Assembly (NCBI GenBank): GCA_029747585.1
Contig: JAPEVF010000708.1
Location: 1 to 23,094 of the forward strand
Reading direction: 5' to 3'
DNA length: 23,094 bases
Origin: Pleurotus djamor
Taxonomy: Eukaryota > Basidiomycota > Agaricomycetes > Agaricales > Pleurotaceae
Notes under the pieces: model-generated
The model's input: the letters and a program-made list of their open reading frames with translations, nothing else
Database searches by the model: none
Told to the model about the DNA's origin: nothing
Program-made: the position numbers and the translations under genes
Part shown: positions 10,236-18,498 of the stretch, one piece after another
Layout: each line of letters begins with the position of its first letter
Numbering within the stretch: the first letter of the stretch is position 1

Positions 10236-10307
10236 GTTATGATGTCATAACACCCGTTTTTTCCATCTCCGGTTCACTGAGATCTGAGGCCAAGTGAATG
10301 ATGTCAT
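10236..10307 (+). promoter_or_regulatory. Two CRE-like ATGATGTCAT elements upstream of the zinc-finger gene
   Basis: ATGATGTCAT occurs at 10239-10248 and again at 10298-10307, 59 bp apart. The first is embedded in a 16-bp inverted repeat, GTTATGA-TG-TCATAAC (10236-10251). The core TGATGTCA resembles the ATF/CREB bZIP site TGACGTCA. Both copies lie 110-180 bp upstream of the TATA box at 10417. Regulation by a bZIP factor is inference. Confidence 0.45.
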
Positions 10308-10416
10308 CGAAGAGCTAATGGATGGGAGAAGAGGGAACATTGCAATCGAGACCCAGGAATCGAGACTCTCTCTGCGAGGTACTGTGGAAGGGGATCATAA
10401 GCGGCATGGCGTCGTG

Positions 10417-10424
10417 TATATAAA
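10417..10424 (+). promoter_or_regulatory. TATA box of the zinc-finger gene
   Basis: TATATAAA followed by a CT-rich tract. It implies a transcription start near 10450 and a leader of about 330 nt before the ATG at 10783. The leader is pyrimidine-rich from about 10600. Confidence 0.6.
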
Positions 10425-10782
10425 GACCACTCTCCTCCATCCTCTTCATCCACACAGAGGGGAGAAGGAGACGGTGGTGGGACAGGGAAATTTGAGTTTT
10501 GCAGTGGGAGCAGATCGAGCTAGTAAGGCGTGTGAAGTATGACGTCGTTTGTGTTGTAATCCCCTCAACAGGTATTTTTTAGAATTATTAATTTTGTGCT
10601 AATAATTTCCCTTTCGTGCCCTTGCCCCCCTTTTTCAAACTCCAACCATCACCACTAACCGCTCCAATCCATACGCTCGAGTCCGTCGTCATCGTCTTAC
10701 GCATCCACCACAACGACAACCATCAACGACCGCAACGACCACGACAACGCACCCGCCGTCGTGAAGCACAGTGAAGAAGAAG

Positions 10783-13700
10783 ATGGGCGGAGACCATAAA
10801 TGTCCAGTTTGTCAAGCTACGTTTACTCGGCCCCAACATGTCGCGAGGCATATGCGATCCCGTAAGTCGCGCCAACGCCCCGCTCTCTCCACCGCTACGA
10901 TCACCAATACTCACTCCTTCGTTCTAGACACGGGAGATAGGCCGTACAAGTGCCAGTACTGTGGAGATCAGTTTGCCAGAAGGTGCGTCTACTTACTGCT
11001 TACTCCCATAGCTATCTTCTAACGCGCATATATCCTTGGTATAGTGACTTGCTTTCGAGGCATGTTAACAAGTGTCATGCGGGGGAGAAGCCTTCGTCTG
11101 GAGCGCCGGCTACGGGGAGGAGGAAAGGTTCGGCGTCGGCGACGAGAGCGACTACATCGAAGCAGGCTTGTGACCAGTGCGTCCAGTCGAGTTTACCATG
11201 TGACGGGTCCAATCCCTGTGGTGCGTCCATCCCTTCCCTCTTCCCTCCTCTCTCATTCTCATCTATATCATCATTCGTCCAGCAAAATGCATCCAGCGAA
11301 AATGTCGCTGCACCTACATCAAATTCCACCGACAAACCGCCCCGATCGGCCCAGGCCACAACCCTCGTCCACAGGTAAACTCTGTGTCGTCAAGACTACC
11401 GGGGTACGCATCGGCGGACGACTTTCTTCTCAACCCAGCCCCGCCTATTGCTCCCATCCCCGGAGATCCATCGGCTTTATCTGCGTCGTACAACCACCCC
11501 TCCTCCTCCTCAGCGTTTACATTCCCACAACTCTACCCGTCTACGGCGGATTCGGCGCCTCCGTCGTTGGCTATGCTCGCAGACGGCGAGTACGCAAAGT
11601 ATCGTGGGCAGACGGATTATCTGAGGAGACAGACGTTGCCCTTTCCTTCTGGCCCGGGTGTACCACCACCACCTTCCTCTTCGACATCGTTGGGATTCGA
11701 CGGACGACCGAGTTCCGCGACGTCCTGGCTCGGCTGGGGTCCCGATACCACCTCCCAACTCGCAGCGGGGAGTCGTCCCCCTCCTCATCATCAACATCTA
11801 GTAGACGAACCTAACTCGAATATCCACGGAGGACAACCATCCTTCACGTACCCACCCGTCGCGGCGGATCCTTACCTCGGAGTCTACGCCAATCGACGGT
11901 TACCGCAAGACCGCGATCGTCGTCCGTCAGTGGATTTTAGCAGTGATAGTTCGACGGAACAGTCGATGCCTTCGTCTGCGGCGTCTTCGAGTGTTCATCT
12001 ACCCTTGGTGGATTCGTTGCAATCGAATTCGCATACGCAGCAGCAACATATGGGGAATCAACAGCAGCAGCAACAAGCGTACCACGTGAGTTTAGATCAG
12101 CTATATGAACATATCAAGGATATTTTTCTTCCACAACATACCCTTCCTCCCCTTCCTCCTCCTCCCAATTCTACTTCTACTTCTCAACGTCGTCGTTCTA
12201 AAACACCCCCATCTTCCTCGATTATTGGCGGAGAAAATGTGGCTGATGATGCGTCGATATCGCAGGATGCACAAGCGCAGGCTCATGCGAGTTTCTTGCA
12301 GTCGCGTACGGAGGAGGGAGGTAGGGATTCGGGGAGTCCGGCGAGTGGTGAGGGTGTCCCTGGCGCTGGTGCTGGTGGTCTTCCCGCTGGAGGAGGAACA
12401 GGTGGTATTGGTGGTGGAAGTGGTGGTGGTGGTGTAGGAGAAGGAGGTTTTTCGTCTGCGNTTTGGGTTGATGTCCCTCGACGACCCTGCGATTCTAGCG
12501 GGCTTGTCGACGGATTCGGCGCCGTTCTTTACGAATAACGGGATGGATATGTATCCCGGTGATCCGGATGCTACGCCGATGCCACCGAAGTCACTTGGTG
12601 GAGGTGGTGGTGGTATTGGAGGGGGAGGAGGAGGAGGAGGAGGGAAGTTTGGGACGTCGATACTTCCACCGATCGCGGCGAGTTCGTCTGGACTTACACC
12701 CCTTCTGTCACTTTCGAGTTCGGGAGGAGGAGTTAGTGGAAGTGGGTTAGGTGGCTTGAATTCGAGTTCGAGCAGCCGGGAAGCGGAGACGAGAGAGTTG
12801 AAGGAGTTTTGGAAACAGTATTTGAGGACGCCGCTTTCTGGGACTGGGTCGACGCCGGGTGGACTTGGACCCGTTTCGCCGAATTCGAATAATCCTCATC
12901 GACGGGCGAGGGTTTCGTCGTTGCCTAGTGCGCAGACTNCCCCCCGTTGAGAGGGCTCAGTTCGGATACGGACTCACCAACTCCAACCATCCTCAATCGA
13001 ATGTTCATGGTGGCAACGTCAACTCCAACGCCAACGTCAACGCGAATGGGACATCATCAATGCGGACGACACTACATGGGAACCCGGAGGATTTGAGGTC
13101 GTATGAGGCTGCGGTGCTTGCGAGACGGGCGCCGTTGAATTTGAATTTGAATTTGGTGCCGAAGAGGGCGAGGGGGGCTACGACCACGTCTATCTCTGGC
13201 GGTGGGAGTGGAGGAGGGGGGGAGACGAAGAACCTCTCGGAACAGGGTCATTCGCAAGGACATTCGCAGATGCCGGGTATGGGTGTTCGAGGAGGAGGTG
13301 GTGGTGGTGGCGGTAGTGGAGGTTATGACGTTCATCCACCTGGTTCTTCGGGTGGTAGTCGACCCTCTTCCTCTGCGTCCGTTTCGTCGTCGTTGGCGCA
13401 TGCGTTTGGACAGCAGCTTCAGCATCAGCATCAACAGGCGCCTCCGTTCGCTTACACTTTGCAATCCCACTCACATTCGAGTGAGACGCCGCCTTCGAGG
13501 GGGTCTACGGCGTCGTTGGATGAAAGCGAGAGTGATGGGTTTAGTGTCGGAGGAGGAGGGGGAGGGGAGAGACATGCGCATAATCATCATCCGAGTCATC
13601 ATCGGGATTGGGATTCCGATATCGACATCGACGGTGGTGTTGCAAGTGGAGGAGGGGCGTTGAGACCTTCGTTCAAACGGTTACCTTCGCAGACGTTGGG

Positions 13701-14061
13701 ACCTGCGAATACGAAGAAGAGGGCGATGTTGGAGTATGATGGGGAGGATGAGGGGGATGTTTCGGAGGAGGGATATGAAGGTGGAATTCACCCACATCGG
13801 AATCCCCATCGACAACAACAACACGCACATCAACACCAACAACAAAGTTATCTCCCACCTCCTTCCTCCCTCGGCATCAGTGGTATTAGTGGTGGTGGTG
13901 GTGGAGGAGCAGGAGGGGGAGTAGGGATGATGGCGCCTCCACCGCCGTCTGCGATGCCTAGTGGGAGTTTGGCGAATCGGAGGAGTTTGCGGACGAGGAG
14001 GATGAGTGCGCCGGATACGTCGCCTACGGTGCCGAGTTTCGCTGCTGCTGCGCAGTTGTGA
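10783..14061 (+). CDS. Zinc-finger transcription factor with two C2H2 fingers plus a Zn2Cys6 cluster
   Basis: Exons are 10783-10861, 10928-10982, 11045-11220 and 11283-14061. Introns of 66, 62 and 62 nt have GTAAGT or GTGCGT donors and AG acceptors, and all junctions keep frame. Residues 1-56 hold two C2H2 fingers (C7/C10/H23/H27 and C35/C38/H51/H56) joined by a HTGDRPYKC linker. Residues 87-113 form a canonical CX2CX6CX5CX2CX6C binuclear cluster (ACDQCVQSSLPC..). The rest is low-complexity Ser, Pro, Gly and Gln runs with a short conserved-looking block, KEFWKQYLRTPLSG, near residue 612, and a basic SLRTRRMSAP segment near the C-terminus. It is likely a nuclear DNA-binding regulator. The same domain pairing is known from melanin regulators of the Cmr1/Pig1 type, but orthology is not claimed. 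Single Ns at 12461 and 12939 break the frame; leaving them out restores one ORF of about 1028 residues. Confidence 0.88.
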
Positions 14062-14179
14062 GATGTCACCCTTGTCCGACTTGACGACTTCGACGGTCGA
14101 TCGCTCGTATCCGTCAGGAATCTTGAAGAACAGGCGCAAAACTGTCGCAGGTGCTTTCCAATGTGAATATGGACAATGA

Positions 14180-14185
14180 AATAAA
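14180..14185 (+). terminator. Poly(A) signal AATAAA of the zinc-finger gene
   Basis: AATAAA lies about 119 nt downstream of the stop codon, within an otherwise gene-free stretch, which fits 3'-end processing of the zinc-finger transcript. Confidence 0.45.
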
Positions 14186-15251
14186 ATGTATTACTTATCG
14201 CTTTCCCTCTCCTCCAGCTTCCCAACTTCAGCTCTCTTCTTTTTCTTTTTCTCTTCCTACGTTCTGACGCTTCTGACCCTTATTCTTTCTTCTCCTTTTT
14301 TTCGTGATTTTCTTTTTTCTTTTTCTTCTTTTCTTCTTTTGTTTCCTCTCTCGATTGATCATTTGTAGCGTTAACAACCGTCTCTCCCCTACCTTTCTTA
14401 TCCTCCTCTCTACGTCTCCTCGTTGTTATACTCAAACGAACCTCACGTCTCCTCCACCACTTTACCCCCTTACTCCGCTACTTACCCTACAACGACCCCA
14501 TCGTATCCTAAACGTATACGTATACTCTGCATCCAGGTATATAATTCTCCCATCCTCTCAACGGACAAATCCTTACTCTACCTAGAAACATATATACATA
14601 TATAGCCCCGTAGAACCGATGGACGGTCTGATTATTTACGCGCCCATTAGATATTACTTCGGGACTTTGAGACCTGGNTTTTTTGATACGCTTTTTGTAC
14701 GATCGTAGTGTTGTAGTATGTATTGGTGTAGGAGGCGGTGATGATATGTGATATAGTCGGTTTATTTCTCCAGTCAAAACGAGCTCGACCACCGGGGTCG
14801 GTGGAAGCCTGAGTAAGAGTCGAGTGATGTTCAAGAGGCAAGAGGTACTCTCTAGCGTGAATGGTTGACTCTTGTCCGTCACGACCGAGATAGCAATTCA
14901 AATGATTAGTCGAGGAATACGCGTACGTAGAGTAGTCGGAGGATACTCTAGACGAATTTCTGCGGTGTATCTTTCGGTGTGCGATGTTCACGTTGCGTAG
15001 CCGAGGAAATACTTACTTACTTACGGGTTTTCAAGGTGGTATATAATAGGGAGGGAGGATGGACGAGTTTGGTAGGTAGTAGATTGAAGTCGATAAGTGT
15101 AAATACCCCATTGAACAAGGCATAGAGGAGAAAGTAGGATAGAGAACACGAGAGGGCCCTGAAGGATCAAGACGGAAGTTGGATCGTTTCACGGTGGAAA
15201 ATGAACCGAGCAAGTTCAACCTAACAATGCGGGCGGCCAAGGCTGATTTCC
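14186..15251. other. Intergenic stretch, CT-rich then featureless
   Basis: The interval 14200-14480 is strongly pyrimidine-rich on the plus strand. An alternating catatatacatatata tract lies near 14588-14604. An N at 14678 abuts a T run. Minus-strand frames up to 124 residues exist around 14508-14991 but show no family resemblance. No gene is supported. Confidence 0.35.
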
Positions 15252-16195
15252 GCGACACCGACTGCCGTATGAGAGGTACTTGAGTACGTTTGGAGGAGTT
15301 TCTTGGTTGGGTTGTATGGATCGCTTCGGTGGAAGAGCTTCCTGGAGGGGACTGCGTGGTAATTTGGGTGGGTGGATGATGTTTGAAGGTAGGAAGGAGA
15401 TTGACGTATGAAGGAGAACTGGAGCACTCGAACGACTTCGATAATGAACCGTAAGCGATTGACTGAAGACGCAGTCAGAGATTCTCATTGAAGAGTCGCT
15501 ACATCAGATCGATCTTCATGTCCGTGTTCTTTCGTACGGGAAGCCTCAGAAACACGGAGTGTTTTCGAAAGGAATTTACTGACCGATAGATGTGAACGTA
15601 AACTGGTAAGCCATCACTGTGGGTAGCGAATGGTATTCCACGCCTCTTGAGTCAAGATATCGGTGCCGTTCATTTCTACGAGTGAAGCCACAACCCAGAT
15701 GCTGGGCCGCACCAGACGAGCTAAGCTGAATGACTGACCTTGCATCGTGTCCAGCTTTGAACGTCCCTTTGGCATGTCTTCTGTGGCAAGGTCCGTGTAG
15801 ACATTGTCGAAAGGAGGGCGTGGGTTCGAAGCATCAAAGGGAAGACAAAGCCAGGAGCTGGGTGTACTCTGTGGTAACCGAGCCTGGTATTGTGACGGCA
15901 AAGTTGTTGAATGGGACTCGGGGAGTCTTGAACCATTCAAATTTCAATGAAGTTTTAAGCTGCCTGTACTATATATATGGAACAGCCCTCGACTATTGGG
16001 TTACTCGTCCCACGGTAACTTCGCGAGTCCTGGAGACAAATTCGTAGATCGTTGACTCCAGTTCTATAAGGTCAAGACAATGTTTGAATTTATGGACCGA
16101 TGGTAACCTCAAAAAGAGGGTGTAATTGACCGCCTACTCTAGAAGGCAAACGATTCATGAGACATGTTATGCATGATCTCGAAATTGTACGATTA
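15252..16195. repeat. Tandem duplication, unit 1 (about 950 bp)
   Basis: This unit is followed head-to-tail by a diverged copy at 16200-17150. Matching landmarks in order are gcgacaccgac (15252/16200), gctgggccgca (15701/16643), ggttcgaagcatcaaag (15823/16847), cgtagat.gtt.actccagtt (16043/17023) and gaaattgtacga (16179/17129). Spacing between the copies runs from 942 to 1024 bp because of indels. On the minus strand a frame reads GPCHRRHAKGTFKAGH near 15760-15805, like GPCDRIHAKVTFKVGH in unit 2. The unit therefore seems to contain remains of a duplicated minus-strand gene ending in a shared GQ-stop. The family is unknown. Confidence 0.65.
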
Positions 16196-16199
16196 TTTG

Positions 16200-17150
16200 G
16201 CGACACCGACCGTATTATGAGACGTATGTATGGACGAGAGCCTTTGAATGAGCGCTTGACTGGTTGACTCCTTACAAAAAGCGTCCTGAGGAGAGCCTCA
16301 TGGCGATCAGACTATGCTGGACGCGTTTCAAAGTAAAAAAGGAATATTAAGGACATCGGGAGTCCATAGCAGCCGGTGGACTGGAGACTCAATCAGACCT
16401 TTCTGTCCAGTGCGGCCCGCATCGCTTCGTTCCGGCGATTTCACGGTTCATATGTACCTGTGACCGTCAAAACCACGGAGCGAGAGTTTACGGAGCGAAC
16501 TTACTGACCGAGTGATGTAAGTGGTAAATCATCGACGCGGAATGGGTAGCTCAAAGTCGAGTAGAGTACACGCGTGGCTGGAATGGCTTGAGTAAAGGTA
16601 TCGGATCGCAGACGCTGTCTAGGGGGAGGAAAAGAGTCAGACGCTGGGCCGCATCAAATGAACGAGGCTTTGAAAGAAATTTCTTTGGAACATGTCCAAC
16701 TTTGAACGTCACCTTGGCATGAATTCGATCACAGGGACCGTAGCGTAAGGATGTGACGGTAGTCAACGTCGTTGGGGATTTGGTAAGAGTATTGGGCGGT
16801 AGGAAAGCTGTATGGAGGACCGAAGAGTCGCATGAAGCTCCAGAGCGGTTCGAAGCATCAAAGTAAATGGTAACCCTGATATGGTGACGGCAAAGTCCTT
16901 GGAAAGAACGGTCAGATGGGGGGTCTTGATCGATTCAATGGAGGTTTGAATGAGATATCTAAATCTGTGGTGAAACAACGTTCACCAATCCAAGTTCGTT
17001 CAACTGTGAGTTATGGGAAAATCGTAGATGGTTAACTCCAGTTTCATGAGGACAAGATGGAGTTGGAATTTACGAACCGAAAACATCCTCAAAGAGAGGG
17101 CGTATTCCCGCCTAGTTCTACTAGTGGGGAAATTGTACGAGCAAATTCAC
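16200..17150. repeat. Tandem duplication, unit 2 (about 950 bp)
   Basis: Diverged second copy of 15252-16195. The minus-strand frame around 16551-16766 reads LRYGPCDRIHAKVTFKVGH and then departs from unit 1. Both units end with a GQ-stop just before a GTAAGT-like sequence (unit 2 LTSLGQ, unit 1 TSIGQ), though unit 2 needs a frame change to reach it. Neither copy gives an intact ORF of more than about 110 residues. Sequence after 17150 (caccggtcggatta..) weakly resembles the start of another unit, but I could not follow it. Confidence 0.6.
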
Positions 17151-17817
17151 CGGTCGGATTAATGTGTGGAATTTCGAGGGGTAGAGTCGTCTAAGTAGTG
17201 GACACTTGGGTGATTATATGGTTTCAGCTGGGTCGTTCGCATCATAGTCATGGAGCTAGAAGTGCGAAAGCTCAGTTCGGATCTTCGACGGCGATTTGTT
17301 GACCGAAGAGCAGCAATTTGTTGTCGGTAGTTCGAGCAACTGAGGGTGTTCCTTGTTCGAACGTCTTTCTTGGGATAGCCCAAATCTAAGCCTCGTGAAT
17401 CTACACTATGGTTCATCACAATCAGTGTCGAAAACCGCGAAGAAATGATAGACTAAAATGACCTTTCACGTTGTGGGGATTCTCCAGCGCTATCGCTGGT
17501 ATGAGCTGGATGTCTTGTGAGTTTGTTGCGCTTGTTTTATGTGCAGGTCGTCAGTCGAAATCCATGATATGGGTGAAGACATTCAAGATGCGTATTTGTG
17601 GATGGAGCCTGTGAGGGATGGATTACGTGGCACAAAGATCGTACACCGGAGGTCCATAGCTTGACGAGGGACTGGAGTAAGTACTCGTAGGAATTGACCG
17701 TTCGAAAACTATATGACTACAGGACCTGAGTCAGTCTGGCTTCAGTCGCTTCAGTTCTCAAGCACTCACCGTAAACCACACCACTTCCTTATATTTCCAT
17801 CACGTTTTCCATCAGTC
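17151..17817. other. Intergenic stretch after the tandem duplication
   Basis: No convincing gene. A minus-strand 86-residue frame (17159-17419) has no recognised features. A tatattt sequence at 17791-17797 could serve a plus-strand transcript leading to the protease gene. Confidence 0.3.
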
Positions 17818-18273
17818 TCATCGCGTGACCTGTTCATTCCTTATGCTTCGAGATTGCTTCGAGGATGGCGGGGTTTCTGGCTGATTTCGTAGGCGTAGTG
17901 AGTGCGGAATATTCAGGCCAAGTTGGCCAGCAACTCTGGAGCCAGAGCGGGAGCTTGCCAGCCTTTGTTGGCCTTCGAACTTTGCTATCTCGTTCTGCAA
18001 CCTTGCCCTCAATCTGACTTGACGGTCTAGGTTTGAAAGTTTACGTTTAACGGGCTCTCTTCCCCATAAGCACAGCCTCAGTCCAGGCCCGATCAGTTCG
18101 GTGCCTTGGCGTCTATCCTTTTTTCCGTTCTTCCTCCTCCCCTTCTCGCAGCAACGAGAAGGGCTTTGCCATTCCTTTCTTTTGATCTCCCTCTCTTTCT
18201 TGCATACTTTGGAATCTTGCATGTAACCCGTCAATCGGGTCCACACCATCCTCTTTTCGGAACTTGCACCCAT
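17818..18273 (-). CDS. Hypothetical basic minus-strand ORF, doubtful
   Basis: A 151-residue uninterrupted minus-strand frame begins at ATG 18273. It is very rich in Arg and Lys. Its middle section (NLDRQVRLRARLQNEIAKF) could form a charged helix, and its C-terminal third is Ser/Gln-rich. No domain is recognised. It would be divergent from the protease gene, whose first recognised coding exon starts 56 bp away, so a shared promoter would be tight. The CT-rich opposite strand could also produce such a basic frame by chance. Confidence 0.2.
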   Translation of the reverse strand: MGASSEKRMVWTRLTGYMQDSKVCKKEREIKRKEWQSPSRCCEKGRRKNGKKDRRQGTELIGPGLRLCLWGREPVKRKLSNLDRQVRLRARLQNEIAKFEGQQRLASSRSGSRVAGQLGLNIPHSLRLRNQPETPPSSKQSRSIRNEQVTR

Positions 18274-18328
18274 CTAACACGGATACGGAATAGTCTTTTT
18301 TTTCTGAGACCCCCTCCCACCTCGTCAG

Positions 18329-18432
18329 CCCAAGACGAGCTTCTTCTTCTGCTTCATTGCATACTATCGGGCTCGCGGCTGGTAACGAGAGCTTATTACT
18401 TCAAGATACGAGCGTAGTCAACCGGGCACTCG
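18329..18432 (+). CDS. Probable upstream coding exon of the aspartic protease
   Basis: A T-rich tract ending in cgtcag (18326-18328) precedes a 104-nt open segment encoding SLHTIGLAAGNESLLLQD and VVNRAL. It ends at a GTGAGT donor (18433). Splicing to the acceptor ggttag (ending 18496) joins G to CC and continues in frame into the exon that contains the ATG at 18499. That ATG is therefore probably an internal Met. The preceding exon, expected to hold the signal peptide and to end with two bases of a codon, was not found. Confidence 0.5.
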
Positions 18433-18498
18433 GTGAGTCTGCTGGTTCTGCCGATGGTTCTGCTTCTCATCCATTAAGCGCGCTGTCATAGGTTAGCC

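Noticed and set aside
10294..10542. 82-residue plus-strand ORF upstream of the zinc-finger gene
   Set aside because: It spans the TATA box and promoter elements and has no coding features.
11044..11814. 256-residue plus-strand ORF overlapping the zinc-finger gene
   Set aside because: It is a different frame of the same exon, Arg/Ser/Pro-rich, and conflicts with the Zn2Cys6 exon frame.
13072..14139. Long Arg/His-rich minus-strand frames opposite the zinc-finger gene
   Set aside because: They are shadows of the low-complexity coding strand; the plus-strand frame has the zinc-binding motifs and splice sites.
18106..18417. 103-residue plus-strand ORF with hydrophobic start, considered as the protease signal peptide
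   Set aside because: It begins with a non-ATG codon (TTG) and does not join in frame to the 18499 exon. The overlapping frame starting at 18329 fits the splice sites better.
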